Program-made: the position numbers and the translations under genes | From: Codonopsis lanceolata | Taxonomy: Eukaryota; Streptophyta; Magnoliopsida; Asterales; Campanulaceae | Assembly: GCA_013146195.2 (NCBI GenBank) | Contig: CM028377.1 | Coordinates: 38,507,632-38,571,631, forward strand | Reading direction: 5' to 3' | DNA length: 64,000 bases | Part shown: piece by piece, positions 44,021 to 56,600 of the stretch | Layout: each line of letters starts with the position of its first letter | How positions within the stretch are numbered: the stretch's first letter is position 1 | Notes under the pieces: model-generated | Told to the model about the DNA's origin: nothing | Databases searched by the model: none | Seen by the model: the letters and a program-made list of their open reading frames with translations, nothing else

Positions 44021-44990
44021 ATGACCACCAGTGATTCGTCTTCCCCCCTCCCTGCTCCAACCACTCCATCTTTAAACTCTGCTCATCATTTTCTATCTTT
44101 AAAACTAACTGCCACAAATTTTTTATATTGGAAAACTCAAATCCTTCCATTCCTCCGTGGACAAAAATTAATCGGATTTATTGATGGCACCCTCCCAGAC
44201 CCTCGAAACTACCACCGTCCTAACAAATCGAACCTCGGCCCACCCGGCCTACCAATTGTGGTTCGAACAGGACCAAACTGTGATGAGTATGCTTATTTCA
44301 TCACTCTCTGAGTCTGTCCTTCCCATGATTGTTGGATGTTCCATCTCTGCCGAAATATGGACCACTCTCTCTTCTGCCTTTGCTTCTCCTTCTCACACAC
44401 GCATCCTCAATCTTCATTCACACCTTCACGAACCGCGAGATGCGACCTTTGTCACCACATATCTTCGGCGAGCAAAATCTATCTTGATGAACTTCGCGGC
44501 TTGGCGTCGATGTCGGATCCCGAGTTCAACATTTATGTTTTCCGTGGTTTACAACACAATTCAAAACTCATCACTACTCTCTCCGCTAGGGCGAACCGAT
44601 CTCTTACCACGAACTCCACGACCTTCTACTTAGCCATGAATTTACGAATCGCGATAGTTTTCCTCTCTTCACATTGATTCTCCCACCCAGGACTCCACGC
44701 CTCCTCCCACACCGATTGCTCATTACTCTCAACACACTAGTAACAACTCTTCTCGTGGTCGTGGTCGCGGCGTCACACTAGGGGAAAGAGGTCGGTCGCC
44801 ATTTCTTTCACCGTCTTATACCTCTCCCCGTCACCGCGCCTTTGCCCTCGTTCTCCTTGCGCCACATGTGGTCGCAACAATCATCATCCTTTGCTAATTG
44901 CTTTCACAACCAACCCGGTATTACGCCCACTCCTCCTTCTACCCCATATTCCTCCCTCATGCTCACTTGGCCCATCATCAGTCCACTCCT
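44021..44990 (+). pseudogene. gag of copia element (frameshifted)
   Basis: It starts at ATG 44021 (MTTSDSSSPLPAPTTPSL), followed by LKLTATNFLYWKTQILPFL, typical of plant copia gag. It continues in other frames with YQLWFEQDQTVMSMLISSL, SAEIWTTLSSAFAS and FNIYVFRGLQHNSKLITTL. A zinc knuckle is split between frames near 44860-44905 (CATCGRNNHH, then CFH). At least four frameshifts separate the pieces, so this copy cannot make full Gag. Gag would package element RNA in cytoplasmic particles. Confidence 0.85.
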
Positions 44991-45330
44991 AATCCCTTCT
45001 CCTGGTTTCCCGACACGGGTGCAACTCATCACGTAACACCCGACCTTGCTAGTCTTTCACAATATGATGCTTATAATGGTCTTGACACCCTCAATGTTGG
45101 CAGTGGTAAGCCTCTATCTATTACGCATACTGGTTTTTCTTCAATCTCTTCTCCCTCACGTTCCTTTAATTTACCTTATGTCCTTCATGTTCCTTCTCTT
45201 TCTAAATCTCTACTTTCTGTTCAGCAATTTACTAAGGATAATAATGTTTTCTTTGAATTTCATCCCTCCTTTTTCTGTGTTAAGGATCAAGTCACCAAGC
45301 AAACGCTCCTCACGGTCAGAGTAAGGATGG
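44990..45330 (+). pseudogene. Protease and gag-pre-integrase linker of copia element
   Basis: WFPDTGATHHVTPDLASLSQ contains the DTGA catalytic motif of copia proteases. The domain continues through LPYVLHVPSLSKSLLSVQQF and FFEFHPSFFCVKD. The frame shifts near 45315, just before the integrase part. The residues needed for catalysis are present. Confidence 0.88.
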
Positions 45331-45340
45331 TCTATACTCG

Positions 45341-46580
45341 ATGCCTTACGTCTCTCCTTCCGCCTCTCTATCTGAAAAAGTCTCATCTGATTGTTGGCAT
45401 CGGCGACTAGGTCATCTGCATCTCAAGATTCTGCGTCAAATAATTTCTAGGAATAGTTTACCTTGTTCCTCTCCCTCTTCTCATTCATTATGTAATGCTT
45501 CCCAACTTGGCAAGTCTTCTCGTTTTCCTCTTTATGCAAATAAAACGTGTAGCACTTCTGTGCTTGATTTAATATATACTGATGTTTGGGGTCCCTCTCA
45601 TTACCCTTCTTTTATTGGTAATCGTTATTTTGTCATTTTTGTGGATGCATTTTCTAAATATATATGGTACTACCCCATGCGTCACAAGTCTGAAGTCTTA
45701 TCCATCTTTAAACAGTTTCAACTTCTTGTTGAACGTCAATTTAATGTTAAAATCAAATCTGTCCAAAGTGATTGGGGCGGTGAAAATCGTCCTCTTAGTA
45801 CCTACTTCAAATCTTGTGGCATTAGTCATCGTCTTCCCTGCCCTCACACTCATGCCCAAAATGGTTTGGTTGAACGTCGTCACCGCCATATCACAGAAAC
45901 CGGTCTTTCTTTACTTGCTCACAGCTCAGTCCCTTTTCAGTTTTGGGACTTTGCCTTTGAAACTGCGGTCTATCTCATCAATCGCATACCATCTCGTGTA
46001 TCCAACGGTATCTCTCCTTACGAGTGTCTCTTCCGCTCTACACCTGATTACTCTTTCCTTAAAGTTTTTGGCTGCTTATGTTATCCTCATCTCCGCCCCT
46101 ATACTCGTCATAAAATGTCCTTTCGTTCATCACCGTGTGTTTTCTTGGGTTATAGTCCCAATCATCTGCGCTATCGGTGTTATGATCCTCAAACTCACCG
46201 TATGTACATTGCCCGTTACGTCCGCTTTGATGAGTTCTCATTTCCCTTCTCTGGTCCTTCTGTCCTTGGACCTCCTCCCACAACTTCACCTTCCAGACCG
46301 TCTTCTACTCCTTGGGCGATGGTTCCCACTATACAGCATCTACCTTCTTTCCCCTCTGCTCCTATACCCAGTCCTCCGTCTTCTCCTTTAGTGCAACAGC
46401 CTCCTACATCTGCTACTACTCCTCTTCCAATCTCTCCTATGGCACATGCCCCTATGTCCCCTACCTCGACCACTTCCCCTTCCCATGCACATGCATCTTC
46501 TTCACAGAATATTCCTCCTATTCCTACTTCTACTACTGCACCTCCTGCGCCACCCATTCCACTTCTTCGGCCACTCACTC
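45341..46580 (+). pseudogene. Integrase of copia element
   Basis: One open frame. The zinc-binding part has WHRRLGHLH, then LCNASQLGKSS, where the family normally has a second Cys (CxxC); here it is Ser. The catalytic core shows DLIYTDVWGP, SVQSDWGGE and NGLVERRHRHITE, which supply the D, D and E residues. FGCLCYPHL and VFLGYSPNHLRYRCY mark the C-terminal part. A long Pro/Ser/Thr-rich linker follows before the frameshift near 46575. It would insert the cDNA into host DNA. Apart from the Cys change the domain looks intact. Confidence 0.9.
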
Positions 46581-46589
46581 TCATCCCAT

Positions 46590-48205
46590 GCATCTTCGTC
46601 CCCACCCCAAACCTTCCACTAAATTTCCAACACCTCCCAGTATATCCCTCTCTCAAGTCTCCCCTTCCACCGAACCCACCTGTTTCACTACTGCAAATCA
46701 AACTCCTGAGTGGCGTCGTGCTATGGCTTCTGAATTTGATGCTCTCTTGCAAAATGGAACTTGGTCTCTTGTTCCCCATTCTCCCTCTATGAATCTCATT
46801 GGGTGTAAATGGGTGTACCGTATTAAGCGTCGTGCCGATGGCAGTGTTGATCGTTACAAGGCCCGCTTAGTTGCGAAGGGGTTTCATCAACAACCTGGTA
46901 TTGATTATGTCGAGACCTTCAGTCCGGTTGTCAAACCCACGACAATTCGTACCGTTCTTTCTATTGTTGCCTCTCATGGGTGGCCTATTCGTCAACTCGA
47001 CGTCAATAATGCGTTTCTTCACGGGTCCCTTGATGAAACAGTGTATATGTCTCAGCCACCGGGTTTTAAAGATCCAGCTCATCCTGACTTTGTCTGCAAG
47101 CTTCACAAGTCTCTATACGGGCTCAAGCAGGCCCCTCGTGCCTGGTTTCAGCGTCTCTCAAGTTCCCTAGTTCGTCATGGATTTGCTCCCTCCAAAACAG
47201 ACACCTCGTTGTTTGTCTATTCTCGCAATTCTATCCTTGTTTATGTTCTTGTGTACGTTGATGATATTATTGTCACAGGCAATTCGCCCTCTCAGCTCAC
47301 ATCTCTTATTGCATCTCTCGGTTCAGATTTCTCTCTCCGTGACTTGGGCCCTCTACACTTCTTCTTAGGTATTCAGGTTGACACTCTTTCTCATGGGCTG
47401 TTTCTCTCCCAAAAACAGTACACGTTGGATCTTTTGGCTCGTACAGGTATGTCTTCGGCCAAGCCTTGTTCTACCCCACTCTCTACTACGGCCAAACTCT
47501 CCAGGATCAGTGGCACTCCTTTTTCTGATCCAACTTTGTTTCGCCAGACAGTTGGTGCGCTGCAATACTTGACTCTTACTCGCCCCGACTTAGCATATCA
47601 CGTAAACAAGGTGTGCCAATTCATGCACGCTCCATCTGATCTACATTGGGCAGTTGTCAAGCGTATCTTACGCTATCTTCGTCACACTCTTGACTGTGGT
47701 CTCTTCATCTCGAAGCATCCTTCCTCTCACCTGCAAGCCTTTTCTGATGCGGACTGGGCAGGATGTATTGATGATCGTAAATCTACCGGTGGCTTTGCTG
47801 TTTTTCTAGGCTCTAATTTGGTCTCTTGGTCATCTAGGAAACAGCATACGGTTGCCCGTTCCTCCACTGAATCTGAGTACAAAGCCTTGGCTGATGCCAC
47901 TGCTGAGTTACAATGGTTACAATCCTTGCTGGCTGAATTACACTATCATGTTCGCTCTCCTCCTGTTCTTTGGTGTGACAATATTGGTGCGACTTACTTA
48001 TCTGCAAATCCTGTGTTTCATGCTCGAACTAAGCATGTTGAGATTGACTTTCATTTTGTCCGCGAAAAGGTGGCTCGTCGGCATCTATCTGTGCAGTTCA
48101 TCTCCACCAAAGACCAATTTTGCGATATTTTTACTAAGCCCATGCGCTCGCGTTTCGGTTTCTTCGTGACAAGCTTCGGGTGTTCCACAGACCACCCTCG
48201 TCTTG
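46590..48205 (+). pseudogene. Reverse transcriptase and RNase H of copia element
   Basis: A long open frame. EWRRAMASEFDALLQNGTW and GCKWVYRIKRRADGS begin RT. RLVAKGFHQQPGIDYVETFS, LDVNNAFLHG, SLYGLKQAPRAWF and the catalytic LVYVDDIIVTG follow. RNase H contains FSDADWAGCIDDRKSTGG, STESEYKALADATAEL and WCDNIGATYLS. All catalytic acidic residues are visible. One base appears missing near 48150, after FTKPMRS, which shifts the last 20 residues out of frame and reads on into the LTR. RT/RH is otherwise intact. Confidence 0.93.
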
Positions 48206-48217
48206 AGGGGGGGGGGG
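48206..48217 (+). other. Polypurine tract of copia element
   Basis: AGGGGGGGGGGG directly before the 3' LTR, the plus-strand primer site. Confidence 0.9.
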
Positions 48218-48419
48218 TATTGAACCATATCCATATCACATATATCTTAGTTGACACCTATCACTTAGTTGTATATTGTTGATGGCATCCTTATCATATC
48301 TCTTCCATATCTTTGTAATCTTTATCTCCTTTATTCTTTGTGACTATAAATATATTGCTCTCCTCACATAATTCAGTGAGTGAGTTTTTCTGTTTATTGA
48401 TGTTATTAAAGTTCCAATT
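48218..48419 (+). repeat. 3' LTR of copia element
   Basis: 202 bp. It differs from the 5' LTR at two bases (CTCACC/CTCTCC and TTGCTG/TTGATG), with no indel. Confidence 0.95.
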
Positions 48420-49359
48420 CCCTTTAATAAAATAAAATAAATTCACCTTGATCTTAAAAAGTCAACTTGGGATAACATTAAATTAATATTTATTTTCTTA
48501 ATCATATTTAAAACAGAAAATAAGCATATAGCTTTTCATATCAATAATATGTGTAGTTTTCCATGCTTAGCTTCTTCTTCATTTTTTTTTCCAATTTTGA
48601 ATGTAATTAGTTAATTATGCAGAGGTTAAAAATTCTTACCCATAAAATAGTCGTCTTTATGCTTTCACTAAACCAAATAAGCCAAAAAAAAATATTAATG
48701 GTTTTAGTTTTGCATTTTTATTTACAAAGAATATTGTACCTTACTTATTGTTTTTTTAGTTTATAAGTTAAATCATACACTCTAAATACAATTTATTTTA
48801 AGCCAAAAAGGCAAAAACCAAATGACACTCCAAAAAATCTGTAACAAACGAGAAATATATTTTTATTTTTGAAACAAACTTGGGTAAGACGGTCTTACGA
48901 ATATTTTTTCTAAGATGGATCTTCTTTATTCGACCCACCGTGTTTTGATGAATTGAACTGTAAAAAAATAAAACTCCGTTTTAAGAATAAAAATCCGTCA
49001 AACAGTCTAACAAAAGATTTACCATTTATTTTAATCTCATCAAATTTTAGAAGAGATGCAACTTACCTCGGAGGTTTCGGGACTCAACTTGATTGCCATT
49101 TCGGGCAACCCAAACCCAAACAAACAGTCACCAAGAACAATAAACAAGGATAAGGTTAAATACGAAGAAACATGTAATATAAAGATTAGTTTATCATATT
49201 ATTTTGAGATGTTTAAAATTAAAAGTTTACTTTAAAAAATTATGCTTACATATATTTTTTTTATTTGGCAAAGACTTGTGTAGGACGATCTTACGGATCC
49301 TAAATGCGTAAAACGGAGCCCCATTTAGGAATTCACGGGTTAATAACTACACATGTTAA
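48420..49359. repeat. Continuation of duplication X, with inverted GTAAGACGGTCTTAC-type motifs
   Basis: 48420-48870 matches 62630-62870 plus 63777-64000. At 48890 (GGTAAGACGGTCTTACGAAT) and 49278 (TGTAGGACGATCTTACGGAT) lie related palindromic motifs that may be ends of a MITE of about 400 bp; similar motifs recur at 51009-51042. No gene. Confidence 0.45.
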
Positions 49360-50013
49360 TAGGGGTGTAAATCGGAACCACCGAACCACCGAACCGAACC
49401 AAACCAAACCAAATTAATCGATTTGGTTCGGTTTTAGTCGAAGACGATTCAGTTTTGGTTTCAAAAATTGGAAAACCACTCGGTTCGGTTCGGTTCACAG
49501 TTTTTGGTATCGAACCAAACCAAACCGAACCAAACCAAACCATCCTATATATTTTTATTTATTTATTATATAATATATATTATATTATATTTATTAACTA
49601 TTTTGAACCATTGATTTATTCATAATATATATATATATACATGAATACCGAACCAAACAAAATCTTGATTGTTGGAGAACTATTATTTCTTTCATTGTTT
49701 GTGTTTATTTTAGAATTTGTATTGTTTTATTTATGATAATTTGTTGTTAGTAGGTTATTTCATAATTTTGATGTTAATTCCAAATTAAAATCTTATTTTT
49801 ATTGTTATTTTTAATGTTGGTTAATTTTTCATTAAAAATAATTTATATAAACCACAAAACCGAACCAAACCAAACCAAACCGATTGGTTCGGTTCGGTTC
49901 GGTTCCAAGTCTTACTCGGTTCGGTTTGGTTTGAGATTTTTGGAACCACTAGGAGGCGGTTCGGTTTGTGGTTTTGGCATAAACCAAACCAAACCGAACC
50001 ACTTACACGCCTA
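49360..50013. mobile_element. hAT-type MITE (654 bp) with 8-bp duplication
   Basis: It starts TAGGGGTGTAAATCGG and ends CACTTACACGCCTA (inverted repeats). The perfect 8-bp duplication CATGTTAA flanks it (49352-49359 and 50014-50021). Both arms carry many ACCGAACC/GGTTCGG units that form a larger inverted repeat. There is no transposase. Confidence 0.9.
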
Positions 50014-50299
50014 CATGTTAATAAATGTCTCAATAATATTTTTGTCAAGTTGATCAGAATTGATGCTTTAAGGTTTAGCATAAGAGGTCATTGGTTTGAA
50101 ACCCCCAGCCACATTTAGTTTTAATGCTCATTAATGAGAAGTTCCTCTATTTGCTCTGGTGTCCCTGCACTTTCAATTGTTGTCGAAATTCTTATATTTC
50201 CCCCGCCTTGCAGTTTAATCATTTGTCAGCTCCGTTAACCATACGTTAGCATCAATTGACTTGGGATACTTGACGGATTCTAACGGATTTTGACGAAAT

Positions 50300-50920
50300 G
50301 TTAAATGACACATTTAAAGTCAAACGTGACACATTGAAAAACACAAAAGTGACACATTTTAATGTTAAAAATGACACTATAAAGGGATATTTATTATAAT
50401 TTTCATTAATAATTAAAATACAAAGTAACACTTTTAATACTAAAAAGTAACACTTTTAATAATAAAAAGTGACATATTTAATACTAAAAAGTGTCACTTA
50501 AAAACTAACAGTGACTATCAAAAGTGACACATTTAACACTAAAACACAACACTTTCAATGCTAAAAAGTGACACTTTTAAGATCAATAACGACGATTTTT
50601 AGTTATAAGGTAAAATGACATTTATAGGGTCAAAAGTAACACATGTAATGCTAAAAATGACATTTTTAATGTTATAAAGTAACACTTTAATGTCAAACGT
50701 AATGGATTTCATTTATAAAAAAATGAGATACTTTTTAAAGTGAAAGTAACACATTTAAGACTAAAAATGACACATTTAAGCCCAAAAGGTAACATTTTTT
50801 TAGGGAAAAAATGATAATTTTCATTAAAAATGCAAAGTGACACTTCTAAGGCCAAAAGTGACACATTTTATACTATAAAGTGACAATGTTAATAGTAAAA
50901 AGTGACACTCTGCATATATA
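50300..50920. repeat. Degenerate array of AAAAGTGACAC(A/T)TTTAA units
   Basis: A unit of about 20-25 bp built around AAAGTGACACATTTAATACTA repeats roughly 25 times with substitutions. It lies in none of the recognised elements. Confidence 0.8.
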
Positions 50921-51049
50921 AACATGAGGGATGGTGCTGTAATTTTCAAAAACTAAGCGGTTGTATTGAAGATTTCGGAATTTTGTTCCTTTTAATCTGG
51001 ATAGATCCGTCTTACGGATAAGGATTTGTAAGACCGTCTTACAGGGGAC

Positions 51050-52075
51050 CATCTCTTTTTATTTTCGTCCGTCCCAAACTAATCGTTTAGTTTAAAACTT
51101 TCTTTTTTAAAACAACACATTTACTACTTACCTTTATTAAGTTATCCTATTTTAATTATGAGTCATATACACATAAATTTTTTATTAATTTGTTAGTCAG
51201 ATCAAACAAAATAATTATTTTGGGATACCCACATCGGGTAGGTATGAGAATTGTGTTCGATTTATAAATTAACCATATACTATCTCTGAACACCAATATT
51301 ATCCATAGACTCTTGAGAAAATTGACACATCATAAAATTATTGAAATTAATGCTTCCGACGAAAAATTAAGTTGAAAGCTTCACGGAACCTTGTGGAGAA
51401 GAAGAAGATCGAAGTGGATGATGAAAGCAAAAAGAATAGTAAGCATTGGATTGAGAACGTTTTTCAAAGAAAGATTACTTCATCTTAATATTTTTAAATT
51501 ATTGTTCTCTTTCTATTTTTTCAGCGGGCTCAAAGAGTTGCCTTATTCATTAGTTTTTTTTTTAAGGAAAATATTTTTATCATTTTATTTTAATTTTTTT
51601 CTTTCTATTTTAATAAATTTTATAAATAAAAATAAATTTTAAAAGAAACTATATATTATATTAATGTTAATAATCAAGTTACTGCCTCCATTTGTTTGTG
51701 ATTGAAATATTTTTGTAATTATAACAAGGAATTGATATAATTTGAAAACCCAAAGATACTAAGGGTTCCTTTGTCCCTAATGACTTATAACTTATTACTG
51801 ATGGTCAATTGATTTCTGATTATTTGATTAAAAGACTGCTTGTTGCAGCTGCTAAAAGATTCTTATGGATTGTTATACTTGTTTGTTAAACAAGTTGAGC
51901 ATAGTTGATTTTATACAATTAATTGAGCATGATACCCTACAATTCCAAATTAATTGTCCCTTTAATAAAATAAAATAAATTCACTTCTATCTTAAAAAGT
52001 CAACTTGGGATAACATTAAATTAATATTTATTTTCTTAATCATATTTAAAACAGAAAATAAGTATATAGCATGAC
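51050..52075. repeat. Duplication X, distal unit, with a degenerate MITE
   Basis: Matches 61738-62740 of copy Y. 51062-51230 (TCCGTCCCAAACTAATCG ... ATAATTATTTTGGGATA) looks like a worn Stowaway. 51840-52075 also repeats 43660-43786 plus 48420-48530, so the module was tandemly duplicated. It holds an uninterrupted pre-insertion version of the copia target. Confidence 0.7.
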
Positions 52076-53620
52076 GTGACAAGAGGAATAAACCTTTGGA
52101 AATGTTTATGACTGTGGATGCCCTAATACCTGAAGCAGACACAATACACAAGAAAATAGAAAAAAAAACCAACCTGTTGTGCTTGGTGTTTTTACATTAT
52201 ACAAACACAAACAAGAAAGAAAGAAAGAGATGAAGCAGAAAAATTATATATTTTAGCCTCGTTGATTTATATTTCTGCGTCGTTGACTTCGATTGTTGTG
52301 TCGTTGGCTCCGTTTGTTACGTCGTTGACTTCGATTTTTGCATCGTTGGTTTATACTGCCGCGTTGTTGTGAAATAGAGAAAAACCAGCATATTGTGCTT
52401 GGTGTCTACTACATTTTTATAATATATTACATTGTAGACAAAATATAAATTTTGACCAAATCTCTTAAAGAGATTGACTACTATAGTATATCCATAATTT
52501 ACTCCTAATTAGATAATAAGAGCCAACGAATATGGAGTAGATTGATTCTTTAATGTTTATAATGGGAAAATGCAATTGCAGAGGTTTGAAAAATATGAGA
52601 AAAAGATTGAATACCAAAATAAAGGACATAATTAAGGAAATGATGGATCCAATGCAACAATCAAGGAAAATTAATGTACCTTGAGAGGTGTTCATAATTA
52701 TTAATGGCAGATTACTTGAATTCTTCCTTTTAAAAGAAAAGGTGCTCGAAGACCCATTTATTAACCAAAATCAAGGAGATAATTAAAAGGCAAGGAAAGA
52801 AACACTGCAAATAATCTTCCTCTTTTATAATTAATGTCATATTTGTTCTCATATGAAGGCAAGGGAGAAAAAGTGACGAATGAAGGACAGTAGTCTCCAT
52901 ATTTTTATAGTTTTTTTTGCTTGTGGGAGCATTTTAGAACAAAAATTATGAAAATAAACTTACACGGTTGAAAAAAAAGAGATATTTAAGCAGTTAAATA
53001 TTTTGGAAATTTGACTGACCCGCAATTATTTCTATTAACTAAAAAGTACTTTGTTTTTTGGCACCAAACAAGTAGAGCTGGCAATGGGTTGGGCCGACCC
53101 GTCCTGAAATTCAATGGGTCTATCAAAATGCTAGCTTGACTAGGTCTGTCTTAGGCCCATGGACCACCGGGTTTTCATCCCAAAATAAAATAAACCATAA
53201 AATTATAAATGAATAATTGTGGGTCGGTCCCATTTTGTGAAATTGTAACCTCTCTAGTAATCTTTTTTTAAAAGCCGGAAAAGTACCTTTTCTATTTTTT
53301 TTTTCTTCCATAAAACACCCACGCTACCTCTCCCCTCCATCTTTGATATGCTTCTGACCACCAACCAAGAATCAAGATTGTCACAAGCAAGGGAGAGGCA
53401 TTGGAAGCATGTAGATCAAGGTTCGAGGGTTCATATGAGCATGGATCGAGGTTCAAGGGTTCTAAAATGTATAGAAGTATGATTGGAAGATTCAGGAGTT
53501 CTATACAAACTTAATTCGTTGATTTATTGGAGATTCAGACTATTACAATGGCTACTCTACAAATTCAAACATGTCTTGTGAAGTCTTAGATTTCATGGAA
53601 GTTGACTTGAAGATTCGAGA
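52076..53620. other. Intergenic DNA
   Basis: AT-rich. 52250-52370 has a short repeat of TCGTTG(A/G)(C/T)TT(C/A/T)-type units (CGTTGACTTCGAT). 53071-53230 is GC-richer (GGGTTGGGCCGACCCG) and may be the end of a further MITE. No gene recognised. Confidence 0.45.
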
Positions 53621-56600
53621 TGTAAGACCCCGATTCCCGGTTAGCTTGAATTGCGTGCAATGCTCGCATTTCTTCTTTGGTTGATTGCTCGTTGGGTTTG
53701 TGAGAGTCTAGATGTGTATGAGAGATCACATTAAGACCAAAATACTTTTAAGAGATGTCATATAGTTGTGAACTTGCTAAAGTCACAAGTCGTAACTCGA
53801 CGATAATCGAAATGCGACGCGATTGAAAGTTCGCTTGTGTTTTGTGTCCCTGACCTCGTTTTGGTCCTAGATCTTTACATGATGATTGATTAACATGTTT
53901 AGATGTGTTAGACTTCTAGTTGGATATATCCCTTAAGTCTTGTGAGGATTTGACGCTTCGAGGATAGCGATTCTTATTATCGCGTAATTCGAGATTGAGT
54001 CGTGTGATCGTCTCGCCTTTCGGGAGTCCTTTTCTCCTATCTGTTGTTCATCATCTGGGAGGCATTCAGGCCTATTCTATAGCCCTTTGAAGTGTTAATA
54101 ATCATGGGTTGTTGCCCGTCGGTTTGTGGTTTCATTTGACATTTCGTTAGCGAGTTGTTACACCTCGCTTTGGTTTCGCTCCGAGTTGTTTCGGGTGTTG
54201 TTTATGGGAGTTTAGACTTACTTTAAAAGTGGTTTGAGACTTGGATGGTTTAGCTTAGTGTTTGAGGACTTTAAGGGTTGAATTATAGGCCATTTTGAAG
54301 CTTTAAGGCTCGAGGATGCTTGCGGGAGAGTCCGAGGCCGACCAAGGAAGCAAAATTGGAGAAGCATGGAATTCAGGGGGCATGCGCTCGCATGCAAGGC
54401 ACCCCATGCGACCGCATGGGGCCTGTTCCCTGTTACGTGACTGATTTGATTATTTTGCAATTTGTCCAACCTAACCCTACCCAAACCCATCCTAACCCAC
54501 TCCTAAACCCTCCTAACTACCTTAGGTTATATCCTAACCATCTAATTGTATTTTTGAAGGGGTTAGTGGTGGTTAATTAGAGGGAAACAATCACATTAGT
54601 TGTAAACAAAACCCACTTACTTTCTAACCTATTTGAAACCCTAACACTTCATTTAACCCCCATTTTCTGCCTATCACTTCTAAAAAACGTGGGGAGCTTC
54701 TTGGAGAGCTTGAGAGGGAGTCTTCTAGGGTTCTTGAGAGCCCATCCTTGGAGGCCATAGCTAGAGACCTTCATTTCACAATCCACACCATAGATTTGAA
54801 GAGGAGCTTGAGGAGAACAAATCCCACCGATTGGAATTCCGAATTTGTAGCTTGAAGGGGCTGATTTGAGGTAAGTTGCTACATCTCTTCCTCTTTCTTT
54901 TTGCCCCATTGACCCTAGGGAAAACAATCTTTGTGCTATGTGAGGTCAATGGGTGCATTCTAGGGCTTTTTAGAGATGCTATGAACCCTAAATGCCTAGA
55001 TGATGATTTTGCTTGGATGAACTTACTTGAGACCTTGATTAGCATGATATTCATGTGTAGAGTAACTTATTCATCCATCCTATGTGATTTATTCAAGTAT
55101 TGTGAGCATGATTAGTGAAGTGACTTGAATGGGTATATGGGTAAATGTTGACTTTGGTTGGATGGACTTGCTTGAAACCTTGATTAGTATGATATTCATG
55201 TGTAGAGTAGCATATTAATTCATGCTATGTGATTCATTCAAGATTTGGAGAACATGATTGGTGAAGTGACCTAAATGGGTTTATGCATAAAACGTGATTT
55301 TGCTCTATGTTGCCTATCTAAGAGTTTTGTTGGGATTCTATTGGTTTAATGACCTTGGAAAAATTGTCATTGGTGTTAGTTATGAATATAGGAGGGTATT
55401 GTGGCCAATGGCTTCTATGCCCTAATTTTTGGAAAGTGTACATTAGACTCAACGGAGTCATTATAAGTTCGATAATGTGCTAAACGATCTTGGGTTGAAA
55501 TCCTACGACGATTGGGTTTCGTTTGACTAACGTTGTGAAATGCATAGTCTCCAAACTTTAAATGGAATTATGATTATGATGAGCTTTATGGATTTTTAGG
55601 CTTGGGAATCAAGCCCGAATGAGTTTTGGAATTTTGTTGTGAATTCAAATGAAATGTTAAGGTGTGGAGTTATGAGACACATAAAGAATGAAATGTAGTA
55701 TTAAGACTCAATGGAGTCATTATAAGGCCAATAATATGATAATGAGTCTTGGGTTAAAACCCTACGATGTTTGGGTTTGGGGTTGATTATGTTTGTGATA
55801 ACCGAGCATCTCATCTGTGTGCATATGAGACATTCATGATAGAGATTTATTGGAAACATATCTTGAGTGTGCTTGTTAGAGCACGGAACATTAGAGACCA
55901 ACTTATGGCCTCGAGTATATTTAAGAAATTATTAATGAAAGAATTCTCTATTTAAGAATTTTAGTCGCGTGTATATGAAAGCACTTGTGAGGAAGTGGCT
56001 ACGGAGTAGCCATGATGTTCTTGAGTATAGTATTGGAGATGTCGATTATATACGACGATTTGGACTATGATTGAGTCCGGTGTGCTTTAAGTGAAGACTA
56101 AATAATAAGTCTTGAGATATGGATATTCTTAGACTAATTTAATAGTCTTTGGTTTGATCTGAGTAGAGGATTATAGTAGACTTCACCTTGTGATTTATTG
56201 AGTTTATATGCTATTCTTGATTGGTTGATGACTTGAGGATTTATGAGCACCTCAATATGTGGTTCTTGAACTAAACTTATAAGTTAGTTGAACATGTTGA
56301 TTATATGCAAATAAGTGCATTGTTATGGAAGTTTGTAGAGCATTATGTCCTACATGATTTGATGAGCCCGATATTAATGAACTTGGTCTCATTTGGTTTA
56401 TGCAAGTAAATACCTACTTGAGCATTTTTGGTTTAAGTCCAGCTGGCGGGTTTGGTTGTAGTGTCGGCAATGGGACGATTCATAGCCTTTGGGAACAATC
56501 GCTACAAATCGTTGCATTGGTTCCCTTTCTCCTCACTATTTGGCCAATAGTGGGATGTGATATCGAGTTATGCCATCTAGCCTGACATCGAAGCTCTCAT

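Larger units (their letters stand above)
43787..48419 (+). mobile_element. Ty1/copia element, complete (4633 bp, Ale-like)
   Basis: Two 202-bp LTRs, an iMet primer site, gag, PR, INT, RT, RH and a polypurine tract, flanked by a CCCTT target duplication (43782-43786 and 48420-48424). Homologous empty sites occur at about 51960 and 62630 (GTCCCTTTAATAAAATAAA). Small size, short LTRs and RT motifs suit the Ale/Retrofit lineage. The LTRs differ at only two positions, so the insertion is recent. Confidence 0.95.

Noticed and set aside
46216..46779. 187-codon minus-strand Gly-rich frame
   Set aside because: It is the shadow of the Pro/Ser/Thr-rich linker between copia integrase and RT.
50085..50110. 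GGTTTGAAACCCCC, resembling a tRNA B box (possible SINE)
   Set aside because: No convincing A box at the proper distance, no poly(A) or poly(T) tail and no target duplication.
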